A stretch of 64,000 nt of DNA, from positions 18,852,501 through 18,916,500 of the forward strand of contig NC_090954.1 of NCBI RefSeq assembly GCF_040807025.1, given 5' to 3'. The DNA is from Struthio camelus. Its lineage: Eukaryota; Chordata; Aves; Struthioniformes; Struthionidae. The position numbers were made by a program, and so were the translations under genes. This document shows, piece after piece, positions 45,564-59,300 of this stretch. The notes under the pieces were generated by a model. That model was given only the letters and a program-made list of their open reading frames with translations. It did no database searches and was not told the origin of the DNA. The number at the start of each line of letters is the position of its first letter. The stretch's first letter is position 1.

Positions 45564-48500
45564 GCACCCTCTAGTGAATGGCTTAGCCATTTTCCAAACA
45601 AAAAATACAGCAGTCAAGGTGACAGAAATTCTTCAGGATTTTTCCTTTTAAATTCATTATGAAAAAGATCTCTCGAGAAAAATCTTATTCCTGACCCAGA
45701 TATTTTAGATTTAATGACTTGCCCCGCTGTACGTTAACTACCATCTGTAATTCTGAACCTGAGACTCGTAATCTGCTTTCTGTACCTAAACAGATGCAAC
45801 TTCAAGCTTATTCTAGAAGCGGCTAGTTAGGACCAGGACATAGTGGGGAATAATAAAAGTAAACATGCTATATAAGGAAGTTCTTACTATATTCAAGCTT
45901 TGGTCAAATCATTGTTTCATTTGGTAGTTTCTGCTATGGCAGTGATGCTGACTGAAATTTCCTCCCTTTTAATAAGAACTCTTCTAGACTATGTGAAAAT
46001 GTATCTTGTATAATGTCTTGGGTTAGACCATCTTTGGTCAAAATATGATCGATTTATTTATTTACAGTTTTTTTTAAGCATGATGATCTCTTGCTTTATA
46101 GGTACCTGTAAATTTTGTAGGTAACTTTTGGACAAACTGCTAAATGAAAGTGCCTTTATGGGTTTTGTTGAATGGACTTGTCTAAAGACAACTGCAGGTA
46201 TGGATAGACTTGGAAATATTTATTTGAATTTGACGCGGTTCTTGAGCAGAGTTGATGCCTAATTTTTGTTAACTATGACTCTGCAAGTTGGTAGCTTTCG
46301 GTCACATCAGTCGCAAGTTGTTTTGGACATGAAGATTATATTCCTCTCCACAACAAATAATTAGCTATGATAGTCTTAGTACAAACAGAAATGACTGCAG
46401 ATGTGGTAAAATAAACTTAATGAGGAGATCTGGCTTGTCATTTTCCAATACAGAGTTAACCTGATATGATCAGTGCATTTCTCCATGGTTAAATTTATGC
46501 ACCGCCCTAGTGGCTGTTACTGTTGAACAAAATAATCATACAATCAGTGTATCATACAATTAGAGTCTATGCTCGGAAGTAGACTTTGACAACTTAAGAG
46601 ATGTAATATTTATCCAAATCCTTCAGTCTCTTATTAGCTAAGTCTAAATAAACTTAATTCTTGTTAAGTTTTTGTTCATATATTCCATGCTATTATAGGA
46701 AGTTAACATATAGCTCTAAAACACTTCTTCTACATGACATTCGCCTCGTGTGTCCTGCATTGAAGAAATCATACTTTTCATGGAACAAAATGTTAGCAAA
46801 ACTCTTGGTTCTGCAACTGGCAAAAAAGATTTCATTTACTGTCACTGTACACTGAAACGCACATAGCATGGAATAATAACTACATAACTTTTAATTGGGA
46901 TAACTTAGTTGATACTGAATGCACATGCCTTTAAACAGACATAATGAACTGTTATGTAGATTGTCAACTAAGACAGTTAACTGTATGTTGAGCTGTTTTG
47001 CATGTGAAATTTCTAAATGAGTTTTTAAACTGAAATAACGATGATAGCCTTAGTTAATGCTACAGATAAAATAACTGCATCATTTCAACAAATTAATAAA
47101 ACTGCTTAAGGTTATCTAGTTAACCCCACAAAACTAACACTTTTTGACCTGTAATGTTTTGGGGTTTTTTGAGCATGCAGTTTGTCATCATAGATAATAT
47201 ATGCATGCTTACACATCTTTTGCAGAGTTACAGCTAGCAAGTGGGGGAAGGTGTCTGGAGTTGAAGCTTTTGTTGCTGTGACGTTTTTAAGGTATTGTCC
47301 TTTATAAAATGTATGGAAACGCTTTTCCATTTTCTTTTTTACTTGTGCGTTGTCACATCAGTTGCTTTACTGCAACTATGCTCAGATCTTGGAATATAGA
47401 AGACTTTACAGGAAGTCAAATGCAACTGCTACTTATTTCTGTTTAATTTTTTTCTATATAACAGAAAGAAGCATAGCAAAAAATACCGAAGTAGTACGGA
47501 ATCAGCATTTTGCAAGATCTTGTTTTCTAGAATTGATAGCAGTATTAAAGGAAGTAAGAATTCTCTCCCTTCCTTCCTCTATCTGGGTCCCAGCTATCCC
47601 CCAAGTAAGCTCTACCTGTGTGTTCCCTAGGTAGAAGGATTTTTATCTTTTGGGGAAGTAAGAAATTTTCTACTTGCCTGTGGAAGACACTCTTCTGCCT
47701 GGAAAAAGAAGACTTAAGGAGAAGACAACACATGAGGTACATGAGGGCAAAGAATGATTTATCTGGCCACTAGTTTCTTTATTAGTGATGAAATATGACA
47801 TAGTAATTACACAAAAGAAGGCAAATATTTAGAACAAAAGTCTTCCCTGACAAAGGGCTTACTTATCTTCTGCTTTAATTCTCTAGACCGTTGTTGGGGT
47901 ATGTCCTCAGCTGTAGTAACACAGGATTTTAGGGCTACCTTGCCTGCTTAATTCTTTGGAGGGATTTGGATGTTTTTCTCAAATCCCTGATGAAGCAGGG
48001 TTTTAATCTTGTTTCTGTTGCTCAATCTGTTTGTTAAAAATTCTAGCTAGGACTCTTTCAGAGAAGGTCAGATGAGGAGAGTGTCTTAGTCAACTTCCAT
48101 TCCTAATGGAAAAATGGCAGTAGGTGCCAGTAGATGATGAGATGTGAGAAAGCTTTATTGTGAAAACATGGGAGAAGGAAGCAGAGCAGATGCATGTAAG
48201 GATGAGAATTGGGTGTGGGGGGAAGGGATCCAGATGGGAAGCAGCAAGGACTTAAGAGGCTTGAGTCAGAGGGCTCAGGATCAGGGCGTTTTTGGTCAGT
48301 TGGGATGGTAAGAGTGGACAAGAGCTCTGATCAGCTGAGGGCAGAACTGCAAGCTGTGCAGTGATATTTGGATGCCTTGTAGTCTTGCAGGATCAGATCT
48401 CTAAGACAGAAGAGACTCAGCAGATCACAAGAGTACTTTTAATTGGATCCTAGTTTGGAGGTGACACTTTTTTATCACTTCTTTTCAAAATATAGTAATC

Positions 48501-50090
48501 TTTTAATCAATTTTACTAGTTTCAATGAGTCTCACTTTGCTAACAGGAAGCTGCCTGGTCTGTAAATGATGGTTACTTAAAAAAAAAATTATTAGACCTA
48601 CTTGATCAGCCTTGCTTTAAAGTGAAAGGAACAATTTTTGTCAAGGCCTTTGTATTATAGGGGAGCATACCAAGGAAGAGCAGTGCAGAAGAAATTAAAT
48701 GCAAGTCTTGGTCTTCAGGCCAAACAGGGTGTGTGGGAAGGGGTGAATTGCTGCAGCAGGGATTCAGAGGAGTATGAAAAAGTCATCACTGATTAGGAAG
48801 TTGTCCATCAAAATGCATGGTAAACGAAAACATAAATTGATTCGGTCCCCAAATCCATATTTGGGAGATAAATAGTGTAAATTAGATATTCAGTGGAAAA
48901 GAAGGATTTAGGACTCCATAGATGAAGCTGATTGTTGATGGAGATAATCTGAGTTGCTCAGAATCTAGCACACTTAAGATTTGTATTTTTTCCTTATTTA
49001 AATGCTATTTTATGAGGGAAAAATAACCCAGGGAAGCACTAGCTAAATCCTTTTCCTAAATATCTCTGTGTGCTTGAGAGTGTGGCACTTTGTTTCTTCG
49101 AGAAATAAGTGTTAGATTTACAACAAGGTAAAGTTAAGACAGTCTGTGCTTCTCACGACTGTAGGATAAAACCACAAAGTGACATGTCACGTGTTACCAA
49201 CGAATATCCTGACTGATATAGCAAAGGACTCTGTTAGACAGTTTTGATAAACAATGATTGTTAGTTTGCAATGTAATACCCAGAGGACAGGATTGTTGTA
49301 CGAATTTGTTATGGGGAAGAGGGGGATGAAACAAAGCAACAGTAACTCTTGTCAAGCGTTTTCTGCTTTTTATTTCCAAACTAGACATACAGACATGAGT
49401 GAAGGTGACTTCATTTGTCTTCGATTTAGTATGCTGCCCTTAATCCAAACTAGGAATGCCTTGGCTAGATCTTTGCACACCGAAAATTTCAGTGCATACT
49501 TTCACACAGTAACCTGTGTGAAAGTGAAGGCTGTAAATGTGTAATGAATCAGGTTTTGAAGTTTTGTCTTGACAATGGTTCTTTTAAAAGTGCTGTTTTG
49601 TTTAGAAAATAAGGGGAAAATCCCCTAATTAATCCTCCTAATTTAAAATGAGAGAGTAGCATTTCAAACCACACCCATTCCTTTTTGTGGCTCTGTCTTC
49701 ATTTCATTTGTCATACAAGGGGAAGTATGTTATGAAAAACAAATCTCCATTGCAGGACAGGTTAAAATAAAGCAGTGCTTCAGATGGTAGTGTCTTGTAG
49801 AGTCAGATCGTTAAAATCTGTTTTTTATGTAGTTCAAGAAATGAAGACCCCTTCTACGTTTTGAAACTGAAGTAACCATTCCATGTTGAACTTCAGTAAC
49901 TGGAGCTGGGCTTTGCACACAGTAGCCTTCCAACTTAGATCACAGTTAGGGGTGGTGCAATGGCGGGGGGGGGGGGGTAGGTGTTGGCTCCCTTTTGCCT
50001 GTTCATATGTTACTGCCTGTATCATGTAACCGAAACACCCAGTCTGGGTTTCCCCTCCCCCACAGAAGGCATGATACTTGGTACAAGTAT
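45564..50090. other. Intergenic spacer between SPDL1 and DOCK2
   Basis: AT-rich, with no open frame above about 96 codons and no recognised repeat family. A run of 13 G at 49965-49977 lies about 340 bp before the DOCK2 start codon. Distal DOCK2 promoter or non-coding upstream exons could lie here unseen. Confidence 0.6.
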
Positions 50091-50094
50091 CTTG

Positions 50095-50108
50095 AGAAAA
50101 GAGGAAGG
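50095..50108 (+). promoter_or_regulatory. DOCK2: PU.1/ETS-like site upstream of DOCK2
   Basis: The sequence gaaaagaggaagga matches the PU.1 pattern (purine-rich arm followed by GAGGAA). It lies about 210 bp before the DOCK2 ATG. DOCK2 is known to be restricted to blood cells, in which PU.1 acts, so the site is plausible; binding is inferred. Confidence 0.4.
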
Positions 50109-50256
50109 AAGCTCAGTGTTCTCGGCAGCAAATCTCACAGAGCCTTAGCAGCTGCCTCGGCCATCTCAGTCTCCTCCTAGTCATCACTGGCAGTAGCTGG
50201 GAAACAGATCTTGCTTCCAGCTCCTTTGTTTGCTGCCCATCTTGAAGTCTGTGCCC

Positions 50257-50263
50257 TATAAAT
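50257..50263 (+). promoter_or_regulatory. DOCK2: TATA-like box before DOCK2
   Basis: TATAAAT lies 52 bases before the start ATG. If functional, transcription would begin near 50285-50290 and leave a 5' UTR of about 25-30 bases. The region is not a CpG island, consistent with a tissue-restricted promoter. A more distal start is equally possible. Confidence 0.35.
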
Positions 50264-50314
50264 CTTGGTTTCTTGGTGGTGGGCATCCTTTGGAGCCTCA
50301 CGAACTCACGTATG

Positions 50315-50354
50315 ATGGCGAGATGGCACAAGACAGACAAGAAGAGCGGCGTGG
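50315..50354 (+). CDS. DOCK2: DOCK2 coding exon 1 (residues 1-13 plus one base)
   Basis: Two ATGs stand in tandem at 50312 and 50315. I chose 50315 because it has A at -3 and G at +4 and gives the family's M-A start; the first lacks a purine at -3. The donor is GTGG|gtatgt. The encoded MARWHKTDKKSGV matches the basic leader of DOCK-A proteins. Confidence 0.9.
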
Positions 50355-53300
50355 GTATGTAACTTTGTAAACTGCCATTTGAGTTTTGTCCTTGTAACTT
50401 AGAAGTTACAGGATGTGGGCAGGTTTTTTCTCTAGTGTCATGAGTTAACACCCTCCAGTTTACCATATGAGGCTTAATTGAAATGAATGATTTCATGTAA
50501 AGCTCTAATCTTTCAAAGAAAATTATAAGGAACTAATAAGTGTCAGCTTGGTCAGATGTTAAGCCTCCTTCCCCATGCATACCTCCTAAATCTTGAAATT
50601 TTTATGGAATATTACATTTCTTTTCTCATACTATTTCAGCAACAGATTGAATATTCAAAGTAGCATATCGTATGATGAGTAGCAGCTAGAAATTATAGTG
50701 AACAAGTGTTGCAGGGGAATCCTACATTGCTTCTGAGAGATGATGAGTACTGTCACTTGAGCTGGCATTACAGCAAAACTGTATATGAGTTAAATTAAGA
50801 TCCTTGTACTTTATGGAAGGAATATCTTCCAGCGCTTTTTGTAAAATAAATGTTAATTTGCATAATAGACTGAATTGTAGCTTTAAAAAAGAAGTGGGGG
50901 GGACAGCCTTTGAGCAAATTAGGAGTTGGAGCTGAAATGCTTGAAAAATGTCCTGCTGCAGTTAGCTGCAGTTTGTCAGGACAGTGGTAGATGTTGGGCA
51001 GGTTTTCTGTTTTGTTCATTTTGTTGGGCAGGTTTTCTGTTTTGTTCATTTGCTTTTTACTTGTACATAGTTATTAATTGGAGATTCCCAAATTCTTCTA
51101 AAAGACACTTTTTATTTTAAAAAGTGGTCATAATATTTTGTGATAATTATTAAAAACAGCAACAGCTTCCCCTCACCTGGTTTCATGAAGTAAAAAGAAT
51201 CATTAGGGAATTAATAAAAGGAAAAGAATGTCTTCCTGTTTCACCTTCCATGTGCAGAAGTGGTAGAATTGTGAAATGGAAGTATCCTGTTCTGGTGGCA
51301 GTTTATATTACAAAATGAAGGATCTAAAGATGTTTTTTGTTTCAGTTTTACAAATAGAAAGCAGAAACAAATTACTTTATTTAATTTTGCACTTGTTTTC
51401 CTGAAAGCTATTGATTTGGAGAATATAACAGGATTTGCGTTGGATGCTGTCTCTGCATCCATATGGCAGTTATCGATGCTAGCTCACATGCAGGTGAAAT
51501 TACTAGTCAGTTACAGTTACTAATATGAAACAAGCTTCACCTTTGCAGACTTTTTTTATAGGGAACATTGTGGGTCAGGGTGTATTTTATTTAACTACAA
51601 AGAAGTTCTTCTGTTCTTGCACTGTACTTTTTAACATTATGGGGGACCTTTATATAATCTAACTTAATGTTAAGAGTGATATAAGCTAGCAAATTTTGCA
51701 CCTGTCCCTGCGGTGGATCTACTGGTTGTAATGAATCTCTGAAAAGGCACCCAGTTTTGATCAGTCTCCAACCATTTGCTCAACAGCCAGGCTGCTGTGC
51801 TTTGTTCACAGTGAAGTTTTGACAATTTTTAACTTATAGTCAATATAATCACCAAGTACTTAAAAAAGCTAGTAAGATCTGGGAGTATTTATATTTTTGA
51901 AAGCTGCAGCAACCAACACATAGGAAAAACAATCTTGTGAAATACAGTACTTTATAAACTAATGATAATTGAGTCCAGTGAAGTTTTGTTTTCATGAAGA
52001 TTAGCAAAGATGCATCTTGACTGAACAATTCAGTCTGCTATTTTACTCAAAATGTGCTATTTGGGGTATGTATTTTTTCACATAGCAATAGAGTGGCTTT
52101 TCAGAACTTGTCTACCTCTGATCTAAGTGTATATATAAAAATTAAAATGGTAAGCCTTTAACTACAATTGCATATCCTTTTTATTTTAATGTATAAAAGG
52201 GAATCAAATTATAGAAAATAACATTAAATGGTAGTATTCAAAGGAACATTTTAAGTTTAACCTGCCACAGAGATAGTACAAACTCGGGAATTTTTAAAAG
52301 CTCAAAAAGAGTAGATTTTTATTTTATGTGGCAGGGGAACCGTGAACTTGCTTTCTCCATCTGATGTGGTCAGCCCTAACAACTATGGCGCTCTCATTTT
52401 AGAGTGGATATGTACTGTGTGTACCTCACAGGGTGATGATAGATGTACGATCACTATGTATAGGTATCATTTTCTGAAATGTGGTCTGCCCAGAATATTC
52501 CTTCTCTTTCTCCCTCTGCTACCCATCTGCCTGGTAAGACTGTTTCCTCAAATATGCTTATTTGGGTTTAACGACAGAACCTGGAACACTTAAATGTTCT
52601 GTTAGCATAAGAAGTCAGTGATTCTTGCAACTGCTCATATGCTAAAGACATATTTGTGTTACTTGCGTTAGACCCCTCACTCTGGAATCTGTTACGTGAT
52701 GTGGATGAGGAGTCTTAGGACTCAGGAAATTTGTAGGTGCCGATATAGGGAAATGCAGCTTGTGGAGTAGGGGTCAGAACTGGTGAAAGAGTAATTTACT
52801 GTCCTATAAGCATTTAGGACATTAATGACGGTTGTCTAACGAACAGCAAAGATGATGGTAAAGTAAAACTTTGTAAGGTTCTTTTTTTATATTTACAAGT
52901 TACCTCAAATTCACTTCCTGCTGCAAGTTAAGAACAAAGTTGGTTAGCATTTGAATTACTGTTGAGATTAGTTTGAAGAAGCAAACGGTTGCAGTTTGAC
53001 TGTGAGAAATCAGCAGTGTGTATGGATAATGAAAATTAAATGCACAAACTAGGAAATGGTGCAATTGATTATCTGTATCTTTAAGGAACTCTGCTAGTGT
53101 TGAAAAGCAGATAACAGATTTGTCAGTTTGATGAATTTCCTTTAAATAAGGAAAGGAAGTGATATATCCAGTTTGTGAAGCAGTGGATGGACTTCTGTTT
53201 TACGCTATGATCATTATCAAAGACTGTACCTTTTTGTGTATCTTTGTGCATAAAAAAGTAAACCTGGTTAGGCAGAAAGGAATTTGCTCAAGAACGGAGA

Positions 53301-56300
53301 ATATACAGCCTTGATGTGCAGGACATACAATAGATGAAGTGAGATTTGACTTACTGGTTCTAGGAATATTTCATCAAGCTTTATGGCCCTAATTTATTTC
53401 CTAAGTTATCATTTGTAGCTGGGAGATATTAGATCTCAAAGAGCCCATGACAGTGCATTTCAAAACAGGAAAATAACAGTAGCTGTTCAAGATTGAAGTC
53501 ACATGTTCACCTTTAATATACCGCACTCTCTGCTGCAGTTACCTTAGCCGTAAATGATCATTGCGCTACTCTACTAATTGTTTCAGATTTAACTGCCCTT
53601 TGAAGAAGGGTGGGCATGATTGTGCTTTCCAATAAGGAGTCCAAAAGCAAATCATATGATTTTTAAGTTCTAGAGTAGGTTATTGGGAAGAAGTGTGACT
53701 GCACACCCAGTGGAATCTCATTTATCCTGTGCTTGCTGCCATACTGTTATAGGGTACAAGCACATATGTAATCTTGATATAAAAGAGAAACTATGCAAGC
53801 TGTGTGATCTTCTTTGTGTTTCTCTGCTCACCCCATGTAAATTCATTTCCTGGGTTATAAAAGTTCTTTCAGGTAAATGTTGTATTAAGAGATTTTTTTG
53901 TACTTGTATGTCAAAATCTATAATCATATCAATGTCTGAAGATTGTTCTGTTACAAAGTAGAATACAGAAAAGAAGAAGAGTAGTCAAATGGACTTTCCA
54001 ATAATAATAAAATACAAGTTACGTGACTACTCATGCGTGTAATCTTTTTTTGTAGGTCTTTTTTTCAGTTGAGAGCTCTTTCTGCTGTTGTACAGTTTTA
54101 AGTTCATATACAACTGCAAGTCCAGGAAAGGTCAGCAAGCTGAAAGAGAAGTTGCACCTTGTATACAGGAATTCTTTCTTTGCCAAGCTAACTATCGGCT
54201 CACAGTCTGTTTCATTTTCCATTATTTATCTTTGGAGCTAAGTGTATTTGCTCTTTCATTACATAATTTGGTAAGAATAGTTGAAGAATCTTTCACCCAG
54301 AATAGATAAAAGAAGTAGTTAGTGGGGAGTTGCACTGAGGTTTTAGTTACAGGTTTTTTTGGGAAAGTGTTCAGAGTGATTCCTAGAAATGAAATAAGCT
54401 TATGCTTTTAGAATTTGGAGGAACAATGGTATAATTTCTTTAACTTTCCCTATAGCGAACTCATAAATAGAATACGAGGTAATGATAACTACAGTCACAA
54501 ATTAAGTGTTTTGTGTTGCATTTGTGAAAAAGTTACGAGTTGGAAAAATATCATGTCGGCACACTAAACTCAAGTGTCAGTTTTATTCCTATGCTGCTGA
54601 ATTGGAAAATGTCTTGTTCTGGGTTTGAAGCATCAGTCCGGGGCAGAGGAGGATGGGCTGACTTTTAAAACTGTAGGAAAGCATTACGCTCAGTGTGAAC
54701 TCAGAGGGTCGTGACTAGCTTGTCTGCTTTCATCCGTTGACCACCCTTGAAAATTATTTTACATTTGTATAAAACTTGAATAGATTGAAATTTAAAGGAG
54801 GCATATGTTAGTCAGAGTAGGTTACCTATTCCCTTAAATGTGACCCCTGAACCATACCGCCCTCTTTCAGTGTTTGAGAAACAACAGCAGTCAAGTGAAA
54901 TATAGTTCATGGCACAATGGGAAAATGAAGCAAGATGGAAGACAAATCTAGGAAGGGAGTTCCTTTATCCATGATCTTTTGGAATAAAACAGAAATTCTG
55001 TTCTTGAGAAAGAGACCGCTACTGAAAATGACCACGCTACTATTTTCTATGTAAAGGTAAAGAGTCGGAAACTATATCTTTCTGTAATCTGGCATACTGG
55101 AAATTACAGTTTCTTATATTTCATGCTGGTTTTGTAACATTTAAGAAGAAAAATAAGTAGCCTGTCAGCTAAACCTTCATTTGGCTGCAAGGTTAAGCAT
55201 AGGAAGAAATCTGTATTCAGCTCAGCTTGGTATCTGAAAACCAAAAAGTTACTCTTTGCTGAGCCTGATTTGCAATAGTTCATAAGTCAAATTAGCCTCT
55301 AACCTACCTTGAGCCTTGCACATGGACGGGGTCTGTGAAATCCTAGTAAGAGCTCAATTTATGGCATGTTCATTATAGCAGATTTGCCCTGTTAAAAGGA
55401 CATGGTTAACGCAGAATAGTGGAACACAGATTTTGTGGCTTCTCCCCACCCCCAGAAGTCAAGAAATCCCATTAGGGCTGCACAGTATTTTCACACAAGG
55501 TTGCCAGTGTGTGTTGGGCAGCCTTGCACTGGTTCTCGTGAAAAGGAAATGGTAGATGGATACAAGGACTTGATCGGTCAGGAGAGAAGGTACTACTGTT
55601 ATTATTCAAAAAGCAGAATTGCAATGAAAAGCTTGCTTTAAAACCCAAAACGAGCAAGGTGCTTGCTGAGGTTATTCATTAGAAGTTGTTTGCACACTCA
55701 ATGAGGTATTATACAGGAATCATTCCAGATAATTCTCTTGTTGTGGTAAAATGAGATTAAGAGCTGGTTCAGCAAAGCTGTCCCTCAGAAGAAAAACTTG
55801 AAAATTCTGTTTAAGTGGAAGGAAGGGTGGCAAGTAGCCAGGGAGACCAACAGGAAAGAAGGCTGTTGGTAAAAGATGTGTCTCAAAACTAAAACAATTT
55901 GGTGACTGCATTTGCTGTGAACAGTCAGATAAATGACTTGACAAGAAGACAAATAGGCGGGAAAGATAGGTAGGGAGATTAGGGCAATAAATGGCTTCTG
56001 TATTAGAGGTCTGTGAGATTTTCCTTGCTCGTCATTCCCATCTTGCATGAGCTTACAGTCTGATCATGCTAATACCAAGAAGCTAGGGCTTTTGTTAAAA
56101 TAAGTGATCACTGAGGAAACTTAGCTTTTGAAGGACGGGATTCTGTTGCCTAAGATTCCTGTGGGGTTCCCACAGGGTTTTGTGTGTGACCTTCTCCAGT
56201 GAGGCACAAATTAAGATTTCTGATTTGTTCTCTTCCACACTGAGGACATGTAATCTAAATTAAATAGAATGCTAAATGCTTTCCTGTCTTAATCTGCAGT

Positions 56301-59300
56301 TAGTCTAGGACCTGTTTGACCTAGTATTTTTTAAGTTTGCTTTGTGAAGCAATATTGTGGTTGTGTTGGCTTTCAGTTGTTGATCTCCTGAAGCAGATAA
56401 AACAAACACCTGGATTTTAAGGGTTTTCTGGTATTGCATTGGCATATGCGTTGTTTTTCTTTCTCTCCTTGCCCCCTTCTTTCCCCTGCCCCCCCGCTAT
56501 AAAATTTAAGACTGGTTTTGGAGGACTCTAGAAAGCTGGCTTTTTTTTTTTAATCCCTGTTTTACTGAGGTGGGGGAATATTTGGCAAGTGTATTTCTTA
56601 ATTAACGAACTTTATCATCCATATTTTGGGACAGTGTTTTAAGGGCATGAGGTCCTGGGCATTCTTTGCGCCTTTATGAGCACATGCAGTTAATTCTACA
56701 GCATCTGTATACAGACATGTTCATGATATAGAAACCTCAGCATATTATGGGTAAAATGCATGCTGGCTGCTGGGGACGGGATATGCTGTCCAAATCTCTC
56801 CTGTTAATCTTATTGCCATTGTATCAGTGGCTCCTGAGATCAGTAATTGCTGTTGGGATGTAGAAAGAGGGTGGGGTCTTAAGCAGCCTACCTTCTGCTT
56901 CTTGAGGATAAAATCTCCTTTTGTATTTACAGCTGTGATAGAGGACAAGGAGTGGACTGTGAAGAGGGACTTAGGAGTATATAAATTTGAAGGAGCCTTT
57001 CTACTGACGGGAGAGCTTATTTTTAAAAAGCCTTGTTGTCATTATCGTACCAAATAACCTTTACGTTCATACAGGTTTTTCACATACTATTTTTGAATAG
57101 CAAAATAAAACATGCAAGTGTGTGTGCACATGCATATAGATGCCCCCCTCCCCCCCAAAATCTCTAAGGAGGGGAGAGGTATGGCACCCCCATTGTGGCT
57201 GATGAAGTCTGATGTGATCCTCACAATGGAAGAGGGTCACAGTTTGTGAGGGAAGTGGTATCGGTTGGAGCTGATAAAAGATACTATAGTCAAATTTTCA
57301 TTCACAGTTAATAGTTCAAAAATTAACTGATACGGTAGTTAAGCTGTATGGTACTGTAGGCAATGCATCTGGAGGTAGCTGATCGTATTAGGTTGCTGAG
57401 TTGTTTATAGAGGTTTTTTTGCAACTATATATAGGAGATAATTTCTTAACGTAAAATGTCTGGATATGTCTATTGTTTAAAATTTTATAAAGGATTTTGT
57501 TAAACTCATCCTACCAAATGATCCAAATTCTACAATGAAATCTGTTTCATCAGAAAGTTTCCACTTACTCATTTAGAAAAGTTTTAGTTGATAAAGCCAC
57601 TTCCTTTGACAGTTAGTGAGCTTTTCAATATAACAATTAGTGTGAAGAAGTTATTGCCCGAAGGCAAAAACCATTATGCAGTGTGAATATATGACTCGGT
57701 AGTTTGCATCTGTGTTTTGACATAAATGCAACAGTAAGTAGACAAAGTATATGCCAGTCAACACTACTCTTAACTTCTGCAGATATTTTAGGAAAATAAT
57801 AACAGCCCATCTCCACTCTCCGACTGATGGTTTCAAGTGGCAAATTGCTGTAAATGTTTTGTTATCTTAATTGTGACGATTGTTTGTCATCTTCATTTAA
57901 AAATCAGTTTCAAGACTTAATGAAATGAACTCAGTCAGAGCACGATTACATATCTACTACTGAAATTCGGTTTCTTATTGAGCCAAGTCAATTCTCTGAG
58001 GATCATTCAGAAAGTGTCTTCAATATTCTCTTGAATAAATGTCTTAATCTGGAAAGCAAAGCATCACTTCAAGGTTGTTCTTCTTAATATCTGGAGATTC
58101 AAGCCCTGTTCTACCCAAGAAGGAGGAAGGAGTAGGGGAAAGGCATCTTCTTGTGAAGCAAAATAACATTTTTGGTCACATAAGACTTTTTATTAAATAA
58201 ACAGAAATAATAACAGAAATAACAGAAATTCCTTCTAATTTCTGTTCCAGAAATGTAATGAAATCATGGCAAAAGAAATAAGTAAAACCGCTTATGAAAC
58301 ATTTAAGGAAGTGAAGAGGATGAACTGATTTATGTATACTCCTACCTTAGGCTGTTTCTTGAAGGGCATTTTCACTTGATTTTAAACCAAATTTAAGTAA
58401 AATGTGTCATTAGTATATCTTCTGACACAGTAGAAATCAAAATCTTGCCTCAGAAGCCTGGAGGGGGGGAGCAAAATGCAAGAAATGCAGAAATATGTTT
58501 TCTAGATCAGCTTTCTAGATCAGTCTTCCTTACTTCAAAATATTGGAAGTTTGAGTGCTCTGTATGTATATATGCGTGTGGATGGACAGGAAGATGGTAG
58601 TGAGAAAAGAAAGACAACCCTGCCAACTAATCTCTCTACTGCCCAGTAGAGGTCCTGGTAGTTAGTTAGGGTATGCTTCCTCTTTGTGCAGTTTAACGTT
58701 GGTATTGGGCTTGCATGTTTTGATTCATTTCCTTTGGTGATGCTTCAATAACCACTTCTATTCTGCAATATTGTAAAAGTCTATAGCGAAAGCCATTTAA
58801 AAAAAAAGAACACACAAACAAATGCTTGCCTTAGCAGCCCACATCCTGGAGCCCTAGAATGTAAAAACTAATAAAAAAGTTTTTTTTTTTTTTGAATTCT
58901 CTCTGAAACTTAGCTCTGTGGGGGTTGGGTGTGTTGTGTGTGGGGTTTTTTTTGGGGGGGGGGGGGGGGCGGGGCATCGGTTTTACGGATAAGCTCCTGC
59001 TTAGAGTTTTAAAATCTGCTGCTTTGGGGTCCTTTTCACAGTGGTTAAATACACAAAATGAAGAAACTTTTACTGTTCCTATATGAAACATGATTTCATG
59101 TTAAGATGAAACATCCTAACACAGGAAAGAATTCAGTAAATTCAGTTTTCATGTGTTTCTGTGCCCCTTCTCCCCAGTGTCTTGACATAAATTTATGTAA
59201 ACTGTGCACTTTAAGTCTTAGACCAGTAGACTAATAAGTCTCCAGTACAACGCACGAGTGTGTATTGAAGACCTACACCTAAATAGGTGCTCTGAAACCT

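Noticed and set aside
50113-50496. 127-codon - strand open frame over DOCK2 exon 1
   Set aside because: Antisense to the DOCK2 start exon, no recognisable domain and no supporting splice or promoter signals. I judge it a chance frame.
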